Below, in pieces: positions 29,066 through 38,413 of a stretch of 64,000 nt of DNA. Source of the stretch: an uncultured Helicobacteraceae bacterium (lineage in GTDB: Bacteria > Campylobacterota > Campylobacteria > Campylobacterales > Helicobacteraceae); NCBI GenBank assembly GCA_947588965.1, contig CANQAN010000001.1, forward strand, positions 1 through 64,000. Reading direction: 5' to 3'. A program made the position numbers and the translations under genes. The notes below the pieces were generated by a model that worked only from the letters and a program-made list of their open reading frames with translations, searched no databases and was not told where the DNA came from. Each line of letters starts with the position of its first letter. Position 1 is the first letter of the stretch.

Positions 29066-29958
29066 TCATAGCCCTTTGCCCAGACTTTTGCAAAACTTTC
29101 CATTCCCTTAATGATGCCATTTTGGATACCAAGCATGATGTGTTTGCCAAAAACTCTTTCCAAATAGGACTCAAAAGGATCTTTTTCTTCTTGAAACCAT
29201 TTTGGCTCTTGTATCTTTGCTTTTTCAAACAACAAATTTTGTGCATCATAAATGCTTCCGATTCTGTCAATCAAGCCTAATTCTAATGCACTTTTTGCGC
29301 TAAGGATTCTACCTTGAGCGAAATTGACTTCATAAGATGGATCAATATTCCGTGCTTTTGAAACCTCTTCAATAAACATCGCATATTGCTCATTGACTAA
29401 CCCTCTAAGCATTTTCTCTTCATCTTGATTCCAAGGTCGCGTAAATGTTCCAGCCTCTTTGTAGATTCCAGCCTTAATGCTCTGTGTCTTTATCCCTAGC
29501 CTCTCTGCCAACTCACTCACATCAGCCCCGTTGATGATCACACCAATTGAGCCAAGAATCGCGCCACGATTTGCAACGATAGAATCCGCCCACACACCTG
29601 CAAGATAGCTCCCGCTTGCCATTGTCCCTTGCGCATATGCGACAACAGGAATCCTTGCATTGACGCGCTTAATCGCTTCGGCAATCTCAACACTTGGCGG
29701 AACCGTTCCTCCGGGCGAATCAATCACAAGCAAGATTCCCTGTAGAGTTGTGCATTTTTCTAGTTTTTCTAATTCTTCTAAAAAAGTATCGCTTTGCAAA
29801 ATGGCGCCGACAAGGTCAATTCTAGCGACATTTGCATCTTGTGGTAATTGCTCATCCTTTGGCATAAAAATCACAAGAACAATCAGCAAAAAGACAAAGG
29901 CTTTAAAATATTTTGTGATAAAGTCTAAAGGCTTTATGATAAAATCCGCTATCCTCAC
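29062..29958 (-). CDS. sppA: Signal peptide peptidase SppA
   Basis: A 298-residue single-domain S49 protease with one N-terminal membrane helix (about 17-32). The nucleophile Ser lies in AQGTMASGSYLAGVW and the Lys general base in IKAGIYKEAGTF, the Ser-Lys dyad of SppA. It degrades signal peptides left in the membrane. The GTG start follows AAGAGG. The single-domain length is normal outside enterobacteria. Coupled to purU. Confidence 0.93.
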   Translation of the reverse strand: MRIADFIIKPLDFITKYFKAFVFLLIVLVIFMPKDEQLPQDANVARIDLVGAILQSDTFLEELEKLEKCTTLQGILLVIDSPGGTVPPSVEIAEAIKRVNARIPVVAYAQGTMASGSYLAGVWADSIVANRGAILGSIGVIINGADVSELAERLGIKTQSIKAGIYKEAGTFTRPWNQDEEKMLRGLVNEQYAMFIEEVSKARNIDPSYEVNFAQGRILSAKSALELGLIDRIGSIYDAQNLLFEKAKIQEPKWFQEEKDPFESYLERVFGKHIMLGIQNGIIKGMESFAKVWAKGYE

Positions 29959-30028
29959 TTTAAACCTCTTAATAAAATAAAAAAATAAGCCAAGATTATA
30001 GCATACAAATGATTAAGTGTATTTTTGC

Positions 30029-30034
30029 TAAGAT
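30029..30034 (+). promoter_or_regulatory. Candidate -10 box for lepA
   Basis: TAAGAT preceded by TTTTTGC, about 33 bases upstream of the lepA ATG. Confidence 0.35.
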
Positions 30035-30066
30035 TGCATTTTGACTTTTAAGTTTGAGGGACTCTT

Positions 30067-31866
30067 ATGAATCCAATGCAAAAAATCCGCAATTTCTCCA
30101 TTATCGCACACATAGATCATGGCAAATCCACCCTTGCAGATTGCCTCATTCAAGCATGTGGTGCCATCAGTATGCGCGATATGAGCGCACAAGTTATGGA
30201 TACAATGGAAATTGAAAAGGAACGTGGAATCACCATAAAAGCACAAAGTGTGCGACTCAACTATCAATATCAAGGGGAAAATTATACCCTCAATCTCATT
30301 GACACCCCCGGACATGTGGATTTTAGCTATGAAGTTTCACGTTCTCTTGCAAGTTGTGAGGGAGCCCTGCTTGTCGTTGATGCAAGTCAGGGCGTGGAGG
30401 CTCAAACCATCGCAAATGTCTATATTGCGCTAGAAAATAATCTTGAAATCATTCCCGTACTCAATAAAATCGATCTTCCCGCTGCCAATCCAAAGCGCGT
30501 TAAAGACGAGATAGAGCAGACCATAGGGCTTGATTGCACAGAGTCCTTAGAAGTGAGCGCAAAGGCAAATCTCGGAATCACAGAGCTTTTAAACGCGATT
30601 ATAGAAAAAATTCCCGCTCCAAATGGCAATGAAAATGCGCAAACTAAGGCGTTGATTTATGATTCTTGGTTTGACAATTATTTAGGAGCTCTAGCTCTTG
30701 TACGTGTCTTTGATGGTAGTATTCACATAGGACAGAATCTCTACATTATGGGAAGTGGCAAAAATTACGAAGTCTTAGGACTTATGTATCCACATCCCTT
30801 GCGACAAGAAAAGACGAAGACGATTCATTGTGGTGAAATTGGCATTGTTATTTTAGGGCTTAAAAATGTCACAGATCTCGCTGTGGGAGATACCATTACG
30901 GATTTTAAACATCGCACAAATGCTCCTGTGGAGGGATTTGAACCCGCAAAACCCTTTGTTTTTGCGGGACTCTATCCGATCGACACAGACAAATTTGAAG
31001 AACTACGTGACGCGCTTGATAAATTAAAACTCAACGACTCCAGCCTCACTTATGAGCCTGAAACCTCTGTAGCACTTGGATTTGGATTTCGCATAGGTTT
31101 TTTGGGATTATTACACATGGAGGTGATAAAGGAACGTTTAGAAAGGGAATTTGGGCTTGATTTAATCGCAACGGCACCAACGGTTGTCTATGAAGTCCAT
31201 AAGACAGATGGCGCAATTGAGTATGTCCAAAATCCGAGCGAATTGCCACCAGAACAAAAAATCGCAACCATCAAAGAGCCCTATGTACGTGCGACAATTA
31301 TCGTGCCAAGTGAATTTCTAGGGAATATCATTACACTTTTAAACAGACGTCGTGGAATCCAAAAGAAAATGGAATATTTGCAAGAGACACGCGTTTTGCT
31401 AGAATACGAGATTCCTACTAATGAAATCGTTATGGATTTTTATGATAAATTAAAATCATGCACAAAAGGATATGCGAGTTTTGATTATGAGCCACTTGAT
31501 TATAAAGAAGGGGACCTAGTGAAGCTTGATATTCGCGTGGCTAATGAAATTGTTGATGCACTTAGCATTATCGTCCCAAAGACTAAATCCTATGAACGTG
31601 GCAAAGAATTGGTAGAAGCTATGAAAGAAATCATTCCGCGACAACTCTTTGAAGTAGCGATTCAAGCGAGTGTTGGGAATAAAATCATTGCAAGAGAAAC
31701 GGTCAAATCTATGGGCAAAAATGTAACTGCAAAATGCTATGGGGGCGACATCACAAGAAAGCGCAAATTGCTTGAAAAGCAAAAAGAGGGAAAGAAGCGT
31801 ATGAAGGCTATCGGCAAGGTTTCACTACCACAAGAGGCATTCTTGGCGGTTTTAAAAATTGATTGA
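30067..31866 (+). CDS. lepA: Elongation factor 4 (LepA)
   Basis: A 599-residue ribosome-bound GTPase that aids translation under stress and ribosome assembly. G motifs are AHIDHGKST (G1), DTPGHVDF (G3) and NKIDLP (G4), followed by domains II, III and V and the LepA-specific C-terminus ([18 protein letters not shown]). GAGGGA precedes the ATG. It is the left flank of the R-M island, with no terminator visible downstream. Confidence 0.97.
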   Translation: MNPMQKIRNFSIIAHIDHGKSTLADCLIQACGAISMRDMSAQVMDTMEIEKERGITIKAQSVRLNYQYQGENYTLNLIDTPGHVDFSYEVSRSLASCEGALLVVDASQGVEAQTIANVYIALENNLEIIPVLNKIDLPAANPKRVKDEIEQTIGLDCTESLEVSAKANLGITELLNAIIEKIPAPNGNENAQTKALIYDSWFDNYLGALALVRVFDGSIHIGQNLYIMGSGKNYEVLGLMYPHPLRQEKTKTIHCGEIGIVILGLKNVTDLAVGDTITDFKHRTNAPVEGFEPAKPFVFAGLYPIDTDKFEELRDALDKLKLNDSSLTYEPETSVALGFGFRIGFLGLLHMEVIKERLEREFGLDLIATAPTVVYEVHKTDGAIEYVQNPSELPPEQKIATIKEPYVRATIIVPSEFLGNIITLLNRRRGIQKKMEYLQETRVLLEYEIPTNEIVMDFYDKLKSCTKGYASFDYEPLDYKEGDLVKLDIRVANEIVDALSIIVPKTKSYERGKELVEAMKEIIPRQLFEVAIQASVGNKIIARETVKSMGKNVTAKCYGGDITRKRKLLEKQKEGKKRMKAIGKVSLPQEAFLAVLKID

Positions 31867-32002
31867 TCTTTAAGATATGTCCTTATAAAAAGCTGGTTTA
31901 AAGGAAAATTATAAGAGACTAAGAGATAATGATAGAATCAAAGTTAAAGATGGCACTAAAATATCACAATACGAAAAGAATAAACAAAAACATGGGGTCT
32001 TA
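31867..32002 (+). other. Remnant 5' coding sequence of the adjacent endonuclease, interrupted by a stop
   Basis: An in-frame reading upstream of the 32003 start is protein-like (KENYKRLRDNDRIKVKDGTK and onward) and continuous with the endonuclease. It runs back to ATG 31877, but codon 4 is TAA (31886-31888). No other start lies between that stop and GTG 32003. The gene's 5' end therefore looks damaged or is read from an unusual start. Confidence 0.6.
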
Positions 32003-32752
32003 GTGGAATTATACGAACATTGTGTGGCACGGAATGATTTTATTTTTCATAATGATTTGGTGAAGAAAATCGCCAAAAAATACAATTTTGGCAACCCATT
32101 TGATGCGACAAAACTAGATTCAAGTGAAAAATTGCCACAAATTTTTAAGGATAATGATGTATGTATTTTGCATTTAGGCAGGGGATATCATCAATTTATC
32201 AAGGGCATTAATAAGCTTTATCACTCTTTTGAACCTATGCAAGATTCTATAAAATGGCAATATAAAAAAAGTTTGCTTAACGAATATAACGAGAGTGAGA
32301 GCAATATTTTAAGTGTAGCAAACAATCAAAGAATTTTACATCATTTTTTATTTGGAGCAGATTTAGAATTTGAAAATCTCAATATAGATGAGCGCCCTAA
32401 GACTTATTTTCCACATCGCACAAAAATGACCCTGTGCTATTTTTTTGACAAACAAAAAATTGTGGCATTAAATCAACAAATTGAGATTGATCTAACGCTT
32501 GAATTTCAAGGAATCATAGGCGTTTTTGAAGCAAAAAATGGCTCACCGCATGATTTTAACATCTATCAAATTTATCATCCTTTTTTATATTATTATAATT
32601 CCAATTTAGATTTTAGACAAATTGTCTGTATTTATCTTGTGAGAAATAATGAGAGCTTGAAGTTATGGGCTTATACTTTTTCTGAACCTTTGCATTTAGA
32701 ATCTATTATATTTTTAAAATCTTGTGAATATATCTTACAAAAGTCAATATGA
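32003..32752 (+). CDS. Type II restriction endonuclease, PD-(D/E)XK, possibly 5'-damaged
   Basis: 249 residues from a GTG (32003; GGGG five bases upstream). The catalytic core is IEIDLTLEF (Asp163) then GVFEAKNG (Glu176, Lys178), a D-x(n)-E-x-K site. The stop overlaps the methyltransferase start, so the two form an R-M pair. If the methyltransferase is CtsM-like (RAATTY), this nuclease may cut that site; this is inference. Readable coding sequence continues upstream to a premature stop (31886), so the native N-terminus is probably about 42 residues longer and the present protein may be inactive. Bases 32450-32514 are repeated exactly at 33810-33874. Confidence 0.72.
   Translation: MELYEHCVARNDFIFHNDLVKKIAKKYNFGNPFDATKLDSSEKLPQIFKDNDVCILHLGRGYHQFIKGINKLYHSFEPMQDSIKWQYKKSLLNEYNESESNILSVANNQRILHHFLFGADLEFENLNIDERPKTYFPHRTKMTLCYFFDKQKIVALNQQIEIDLTLEFQGIIGVFEAKNGSPHDFNIYQIYHPFLYYYNSNLDFRQIVCIYLVRNNESLKLWAYTFSEPLHLESIIFLKSCEYILQKSI
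32450..32514 (+). repeat. 65-bp direct repeat, copy 1 (inside the endonuclease gene)
   Basis: Identical to 33810-33874, checked base by base; the next bases differ on both sides. It encodes the catalytic-Asp strand of the nuclease but stops before the Glu-x-Lys residues. Confidence 0.95.
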
Positions 32753-33567
32753 TGGAATTTAATAAACTCTATAATGAGGACACCTTAAAGATTCTAAAAT
32801 CTCTGCCCAATGAGTGTTTGGATATGGTCTATGGGGATCCCGATTATAATGTAGGCATTAACTATAATGGCTCTACATACACGCAAAAATGGGAGGATTA
32901 TATCGCGTGGTATTGTGAGTTAGCAACAGAATGTATGCGCGTTTTGAAGCCTAGCGGGAATCTTTTTATGATGAATTATCCTAAACAAAATGCGTATTTA
33001 CGTGTCAAGTGTTTGGACTCTATAAGCTATGATGTACAAGATTATGTGTGGGTGTATAATACGAATGTCGGACACAGCAAAAGACGCTTAACAACGGCAC
33101 ACAGGAGTATTTTACACGCAACAAAGAGCAAGGAAAATCATTTTTACAAAGATGCCATTGCCCTCCCCTATCAAAACCCCACAGATAAAAGAATCTTACA
33201 ACGCATCAAGGATGGACATAAAGGGAGAATGCCTTATTCATGGTTTTATTTTGATTTGGTAAAAAATGTGAGCAAAGACAAAACCTTTCATTCTTGTCAA
33301 ATTCCTTTAAAGCTTGTAGAAATGCTGATAAAATCCTGCACTAAAGAGGGGGATTCCGTATTCATTCTTTTTGGTGGTAGTGGCGGAGAAATTGTGCTGT
33401 GCGAGAATCTTAAGCGCAAATGGTTGAGTTGTGAGCTTCATAAGCCTTATTATGAGATGATTTTAGACAGATTGTCCAATCAAGGCAGAATCAAAGATGA
33501 ATTTAAGCTTGAAACAAAAAAGTCCGCAAAACGAGAAACACCAAAAGAAGCTCCAAGCTTATTTTAA
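32749..33567 (+). CDS. Beta-class DNA methyltransferase with DPDY motif (Cj0208/CtsM-like)
   Basis: A 272-residue enzyme with motif order IV (GDPDYNVGIN, residues 29-38), target region, then motif I (LFGGSGGE, about 218-225), the beta class of N6-adenine/N4-cytosine methyltransferases. Motif IV has Asp in place of the second Pro of DPPY. From memory the sequence closely tracks C. jejuni Cj0208 (CtsM), reported to methylate RAATTY; the orphan CtsM has no nuclease partner, whereas this one has one directly upstream. The start is ATG 32749 or 32752. A weak hairpin (33586-33606) follows the gene. Confidence 0.85.
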   Translation: MMEFNKLYNEDTLKILKSLPNECLDMVYGDPDYNVGINYNGSTYTQKWEDYIAWYCELATECMRVLKPSGNLFMMNYPKQNAYLRVKCLDSISYDVQDYVWVYNTNVGHSKRRLTTAHRSILHATKSKENHFYKDAIALPYQNPTDKRILQRIKDGHKGRMPYSWFYFDLVKNVSKDKTFHSCQIPLKLVEMLIKSCTKEGDSVFILFGGSGGEIVLCENLKRKWLSCELHKPYYEMILDRLSNQGRIKDEFKLETKKSAKRETPKEAPSLF

Positions 33568-33585
33568 GCCGATTTTGCTTACTCA

Positions 33586-33606
33586 TTACAAATGATTTCA
33601 TTGTAA
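33586..33606 (+). terminator. Weak hairpin after the CtsM-like gene
   Basis: TTACAAATGA pairs with TCATTGTAA with one bulged base and a two-base loop, followed by a short AATTTT stretch. It is a poor terminator candidate only. Confidence 0.3.
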
Positions 33607-33809
33607 AATTTTGAACATGATTTTATGCTCTCAACTTCTAAAAATCACACAAAAAGATTCCACATAGTAGACATTTGTTATTCTTTAAGAGAGTTTTTGT
33701 TACACTCTCAATTCCAAGCAGGTTTTTACAATTGCTACATTTTAAGGAAATACAATCGCACATGAATCAAATATTTTATAAATCCAGTCAAAATATGAGT
33801 GAGATTGAG

Positions 33810-33874
33810 AAACAAAAAATTGTGGCATTAAATCAACAAATTGAGATTGATCTAACGCTTGAATTTCAAGGAAT
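33810..33874 (+). repeat. 65-bp direct repeat, copy 2 (nuclease gene fragment)
   Basis: An exact copy of 32450-32514 in the same orientation, 1360 bp downstream. In frame it encodes the catalytic-Asp strand and then diverges into WANYE and a stop. It is too short to be functional and is read as a scar of duplication or allelic replacement. Confidence 0.95.
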
Positions 33875-33929
33875 ATGGGCAAACTATGAGTGATTCCATA
33901 ATTTATAATGGAAACAAGAGGAGTTAAAA

Positions 33930-35519
33930 GTGATTGATAAGGGATTTATGAAAGAAATGTCGTTATTGACACCCAAACAAGCTAGTGTTTGGGCGAGTGA
34001 GTATTTAGGAAAAAAGGTAACAAGCAATAATATTATTTATCTTTTAAATTATGGGAAAATAGCAAATCATAGTGTGCATTTAAAAGAAAATTTGATTGAG
34101 AAAAACGAGCTTAAAGCGTATTATGATAATGCAATCAAATCTGCAAAGCATTTGCAAAATCCCCTTTCTTTTGCACAATACAAAGAAGCACAAACAACCA
34201 AACACGTCCATAGAATCCACCCCTATAAAGGCAAATTTATCCCTCAACTTGTAGAATATTTTTTGGATTCTCATACAGATTCCATTAAACGAGAAATTTA
34301 TTTTAAGCCCGATGATATTGTTCTGGATATTTTTGCGGGGAGTGGCACGACCTTGTGCGTAGCAAATGAACTAGGAATGAATGCAATAGGGATTGATGTT
34401 TCAACCTTCAATGCCTTGCTTAGCAATGCTAAAGTTGCTCAATATGATTTCAATGCTCTTGAAAGTGAATGTTTAAGGCTTACAAATTGTTTGGAAAATT
34501 ATACAAAAACCACCCAAATAAGCCTTTTTGAATCCGCTTTAAATGAGGCTTTAAGTGCCTTTAATCAGCTCTATTTTCCTAATAAAACCTTTAAGCGTCA
34601 AGTTGCACTTGGACAAATTGATGAAAAAACCTATGGCAAAGTAAAAGCACAAGAATTTTTAAAAATTTACAATGATTTAATGAGTCAATATCATATTAAT
34701 ATCAGCACAAACACACGAGGAAATTTCTTTGAAAAATGGTATATAGATTCTATAAAGCGGGAGATTATTCTACTTAAGAATGAAATTTTAAAATCCCCTC
34801 AATCTTTACAAAATATTCTATGCATTATTTTAAGTCGCACAGCAAGAAGTTGCCGTGCTACGACACATTCGGATTTGGCTACGCTTTTAGAGCCTATCAA
34901 TACAACTTATTATTGTGCCAAACATGGGAGGGTATGCAAACCACTTTTTAGCATTACAAAATGGTGGAAAAGCTATACTAAAGATACTTTAAAGCGATTA
35001 AGAGAATTTCAATCTTTGCGAAGTGCAACGACAAAACAGCTTTGTTTAAATGCAGATTCTACAAATGCAGACATTATCACTGAAATACAAAAACAAGATA
35101 AAGATTTTGCAAATCTTGTGAAATCTCAAAAGATTGCTGGAATCTTTAGCTCTCCGCCCTATGTTGGATTGATTGATTATCATGAACAACATGCTTATGC
35201 CTATGATATATTTAACTTGCCTCGTAAAGATAATTTAGAAATCGGCAAACTTAGTGAGGGGCAAAACAAACTTGCACAAGAAAAATATATTTGTGCGATA
35301 GCACAAGCTCTAAAAAATGCTAAGAGATTTTTAAGAGAGGATTATAATGTTTTTTTAGTAGCAAATGACAAATTTAATCTCTATCCAAAAATAGCCGAAT
35401 TAGCAAAGATGCAAATTGTTAAAAAATACGATAGACCTGTGCTTAATCGCAGTGAAAAAGACAAAAATAAATATAGTGAGAGTGTATTTCATCTGAAGGA
35501 AAAGGGTATGCAATGTTAA
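33930..35519 (+). CDS. Alpha-order SPPY DNA methyltransferase (M1) with N-terminal helix-turn-helix-like region
   Basis: 529 residues from GTG 33930, which has GAGGAG six bases upstream. Residues about 10-70 look like a small DNA-binding helical domain (LLTPKQASVWASEYLGKK). Then motif X-like HPYKGKFIPQ (about 97-106), motif I DIFAGSGTT (about 131-139), a long target-recognition region and motif IV SSPPYVGLIDYHEQ (about 406). SPPY suggests an N4-cytosine enzyme. The gene overlaps R1 by seven bases, so expression is coupled. It heads the four-gene M1-R1-M2-R2 block. Base composition is more AT-rich than lepA. Confidence 0.82.
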   Translation: MIDKGFMKEMSLLTPKQASVWASEYLGKKVTSNNIIYLLNYGKIANHSVHLKENLIEKNELKAYYDNAIKSAKHLQNPLSFAQYKEAQTTKHVHRIHPYKGKFIPQLVEYFLDSHTDSIKREIYFKPDDIVLDIFAGSGTTLCVANELGMNAIGIDVSTFNALLSNAKVAQYDFNALESECLRLTNCLENYTKTTQISLFESALNEALSAFNQLYFPNKTFKRQVALGQIDEKTYGKVKAQEFLKIYNDLMSQYHINISTNTRGNFFEKWYIDSIKREIILLKNEILKSPQSLQNILCIILSRTARSCRATTHSDLATLLEPINTTYYCAKHGRVCKPLFSITKWWKSYTKDTLKRLREFQSLRSATTKQLCLNADSTNADIITEIQKQDKDFANLVKSQKIAGIFSSPPYVGLIDYHEQHAYAYDIFNLPRKDNLEIGKLSEGQNKLAQEKYICAIAQALKNAKRFLREDYNVFLVANDKFNLYPKIAELAKMQIVKKYDRPVLNRSEKDKNKYSESVFHLKEKGMQC

Positions 35520-36262
35520 ATAAAACTGAATTAAAAACTTTGCAAAATATAGAATCTAAATATTATATGCGACCAATGATTGCAAAAATTAATGCTGATA
35601 TTTCTACTGAAGTATTATCTTTGAGAGAAGTTTTTAATCATCTTTATAGCTATCTTGTGGATTGTAAAGAGGAAGTAGAAACCCTCATTCAGACAAGAAT
35701 TCAACAAGGCGAAATAAAAGACGCTGGTCAGGCAAGAAAAAGTATTGCTGGAAGTGCATTCTCAAACCTCATTATTTGGGTGTTTCTTAAGAATAAAGCA
35801 CAAGGCAACATTGATCAAAATATTTTCATTACCTCTAATATTTCTTCTATTCCGCAATGGAAAGATTTGTTTTATATTAAAGTGGGAGAAGAAACGCAAA
35901 AACCCGATGTTGATTTGGTGATTTATAGTTTGGATTGCAATGCGAAATTGCATAAATGCTTGATATTGTCCCTTAAGACTTCTTTACGTGAAAGGGCTGG
36001 ACAAACTTATAAATGGAAGCTTTTAATGGAGATTGCAAACACTGAATCTAGTATTAAAGAAAAATATGATATTTCCTATAGCCCTCCTATCTTACCGCTT
36101 GTATGTTTTGCTACTATAAATTTCTACAATGAAATTAATAATCCACAACACAGAGGAATGTTCAAATTTTTTGATTGTGTATTTATTGGCAAAAATATAC
36201 AAACAGGAGATTTTATAAAACCCTTAAGTTATCTTATTAATTATATAAGCGAGAATCTCTAA
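35513..36262 (+). CDS. BsaWI-like Type II restriction endonuclease (R1)
   Basis: A 249-residue protein with a nuclease core KPDVDLVIYS (Asp132/Asp134) and LSLKTSLRERAGQTYKWK (Ser153, Lys155), a PD-(D/E)XK variant with Ser in place of the acidic residue before Lys. This pattern resembles the BsaWI restriction endonuclease family as I recall it. The N-terminal 100 residues are helical and probably bind DNA. It overlaps M1 by seven bases, and its TAATG junction joins M2. The target site cannot be read from the sequence. Confidence 0.7.
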   Translation: MLNKTELKTLQNIESKYYMRPMIAKINADISTEVLSLREVFNHLYSYLVDCKEEVETLIQTRIQQGEIKDAGQARKSIAGSAFSNLIIWVFLKNKAQGNIDQNIFITSNISSIPQWKDLFYIKVGEETQKPDVDLVIYSLDCNAKLHKCLILSLKTSLRERAGQTYKWKLLMEIANTESSIKEKYDISYSPPILPLVCFATINFYNEINNPQHRGMFKFFDCVFIGKNIQTGDFIKPLSYLINYISENL

Positions 36263-37545
36263 TGATACTTTTAGAGGAGCCTCATCTTGACTTAATACAA
36301 AAACGAGATAGCAAAGATGCTGAAAAACATGATTATTTGGCGATATACAATCCCAAATATGATTTTTTAGGACAGTCTTATGCGTCAATGTATCCTAATT
36401 TGCATAGGTATCCAGCCACTATGCTCCCTCAAATTGGACTAGAGCTATTCAAAGAGTTTAAAGTAAAAAAAACAAATCTTTTAGACCCTTATTGTGGTAG
36501 TGGAAGTAGTTTTGTGAGTGGTTTAGAATATGGAATTAAACATTTTGTAGGTTTTGATTTAAATCCCCTAGCTTTAATGATTTCAAAAGCGAGAATGACT
36601 TATATAGAGTATTCTTATCTTATTAGGCAAAAAGATAAGCTGTTGTGTCAAGTAGAATCTAGAATTGAACGGCCTTTAGATTTTAATCCTTTAGAAAATA
36701 TCACAAATCTTGATTTTTGGATAGATAAAAATGCACAACAAGATTTAAAGCTAATTTTTTCTTGTCTTAAAGATTTAGAGGATAAAAATTTGCAAAATCT
36801 TTTTATGCTTAGTTTTAGTGAGACTTTACGAGAGTGTAGCTATACTCGCAATAATGAATTTAAACTTTTTAGAATGAAAGATTATGACAATTATAAACCT
36901 AATGTGTACGCAATTTTTACAAAACATATAGAATCTCTTGTAAAAAATTATTCACAATTTTATCAACCTAAACTACAAGAAATTAGTCTTAAGCTCACAA
37001 ATGCAAGTTTTCAAAATTCAGAGCAAAGATTTGATACTCTATTGACAAGCCCACCTTACGGAGATTCTAAAACCACTGTGGCATACGGGCAATTTAGTAC
37101 TTTCATCAATGAATGGTTAGGTTTTAAAGATGCAAGAAAATTGGATTCTAAACTAATCGGCGGAACAAAGGTGCAAAAACTTTATAGTAAGGGCTTGATA
37201 AAAGATTATATTTTAGAGATTTCTAAAATAGATAAAAAAAGAGCCTTAGAAGTCTCAAGTTTTTATTTTGATTTAGAATCCAGTATTAAATCTTTGGTAA
37301 GTTCTATAAATATTGGTGGAAAAGTATTTTTTATTATAGGTAATAGAATAATAAAAAACATAAAACTTCCTACCGATAAATTTATTGCTGAAATTTTTTG
37401 TAACAATAATTTTACACATTTGCAAACTATTAAGCGCAAAATTTCTAACAAATCAATGCCACTTCAAAATTCCCCAACAAATAAAGTTGGTATTCTTTCA
37501 CGTACAATAAATGAAGAATATATTGTGGTGTGCAGGAGAAATTAA
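36262..37545 (+). CDS. SPPYGDS-type DNA methyltransferase (M2)
   Basis: A 427-residue methyltransferase: motif X region HRYPATMLPQIG (48-59), motif I LDPYCGSGSSF (74-84), FVGFDLNPLAL, and motif IV TSPPYGDSKTTVAYGQFS near residue 262. The motif I then IV order and SPPY are typical of N4-cytosine (or related) enzymes. It differs clearly from M1, so the two probably modify different strands or sites. Both ends are TAATG overlaps with R1 and R2. Confidence 0.83.
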   Translation: MILLEEPHLDLIQKRDSKDAEKHDYLAIYNPKYDFLGQSYASMYPNLHRYPATMLPQIGLELFKEFKVKKTNLLDPYCGSGSSFVSGLEYGIKHFVGFDLNPLALMISKARMTYIEYSYLIRQKDKLLCQVESRIERPLDFNPLENITNLDFWIDKNAQQDLKLIFSCLKDLEDKNLQNLFMLSFSETLRECSYTRNNEFKLFRMKDYDNYKPNVYAIFTKHIESLVKNYSQFYQPKLQEISLKLTNASFQNSEQRFDTLLTSPPYGDSKTTVAYGQFSTFINEWLGFKDARKLDSKLIGGTKVQKLYSKGLIKDYILEISKIDKKRALEVSSFYFDLESSIKSLVSSINIGGKVFFIIGNRIIKNIKLPTDKFIAEIFCNNNFTHLQTIKRKISNKSMPLQNSPTNKVGILSRTINEEYIVVCRRN

Positions 37546-38309
37546 TGCAAAGTCTTAAAAGTAATATCAAAAACCGCTTGACTCTAAGCTTACGTAATAA
37601 ATTTGAAAACTATAAGCCCGAAACTTCCTCAATGCCTTTTCATACGAGGCTTTTAGGCAAAGACAGAATGGCACTTTATAGCTTCATTCAAAGCCTTAAT
37701 ACAAATTTTGGTACAAGCATTTTTGAACCTGTGGCTGAAGAATTAGGTTTGAAACGTTTTGATAGTATTAAGCGTCAAGTAGCAGTTGCAAATACAATTA
37801 CCAAAGAAGCACAAAGAGTTATACAAGATATCATGGATTCTTTAGAAAGTGGAAATTCTAAACCAAATAAAAACGAGGAAATTGCTAGAATTTTGGCAGT
37901 TTCACGAAGTGGAGAAACAAGCATCGTTAAGCCCACTAAGGTGGATTTAGTTTTACACAAAGGCAATAATGTTTATTTGATTGACATTAAGACTGCTAAG
38001 CCAAACAAGGGAGGGTTTAAAGAATTTAAACGCACCCTTTTAACTTGGATAGCCTGCTTTGCATATCATAGTCCAAATTTCAATATTCAATCACTCATAG
38101 CCATTCCTTATAATCCCTATGAGCCAAAACCTTATGAACGATGGACTATGGCTGGTATGCTAGATTTGGATTTTGAGTTGAAAGTAGCGGAGGATTTTTG
38201 GGATTTTTTGGGTGGAAAAGGAAGCTATAAACTGATTTTATCGGCTTTTGAAGAGGTTGGGTGTGAAATGAGAACAGAAATTGATGAGTATTTTAAGAAG
38301 TTTAATTAG
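37545..38309 (+). CDS. TdeIII-like Type II restriction endonuclease (R2)
   Basis: 254 residues from ATG 37545, chosen because AGGAG lies six bases upstream and the ATG overlaps the M2 stop; a GTG at 37530 is less likely. The nuclease core is KPTKVDLVLH (Asp134) followed by YLIDIKTAKPNKGGF (Asp147, Lys149). The run TAKPNKGGFKEFKRTLLTW resembles the TdeIII family (GGNCC-type cutters) as I recall it. It is the last gene of the M1-R1-M2-R2 block. Confidence 0.75.
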   Translation: MQSLKSNIKNRLTLSLRNKFENYKPETSSMPFHTRLLGKDRMALYSFIQSLNTNFGTSIFEPVAEELGLKRFDSIKRQVAVANTITKEAQRVIQDIMDSLESGNSKPNKNEEIARILAVSRSGETSIVKPTKVDLVLHKGNNVYLIDIKTAKPNKGGFKEFKRTLLTWIACFAYHSPNFNIQSLIAIPYNPYEPKPYERWTMAGMLDLDFELKVAEDFWDFLGGKGSYKLILSAFEEVGCEMRTEIDEYFKKFN

Positions 38310-38413
38310 TATCAATTCGTTTCTATTACATAATTAATGAAGTAAAGGAATTAATCGCGAAGGGCTATAGGTTTAATTCTAAAAAGAAGAGATTAAATCC
38401 CTTTGATAAAGGC

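Larger units (their letters stand above)
33568..33929 (+). other. Intergenic 362 bp with duplicated nuclease fragment
   Basis: This is the only gene-free stretch over 300 bases. It holds an imperfect hairpin (33586-33606, nine-pair stem with one bulge), AT-rich sequence without clear genes, and the 65-bp copy of the upstream endonuclease gene (33810-33874). A 72-codon frame (33675-33893) passes through the copy but its first part shows nothing gene-like. The ribosome site GAGGAG for the next gene lies at its end. Confidence 0.8.

Noticed and set aside
33675-33893. 72-codon open frame between the CtsM-like gene and M1
   Set aside because: Its only recognisable part is the 65-bp copy of the upstream nuclease gene; the rest has no gene-like features. 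Listed as a repeat instead.
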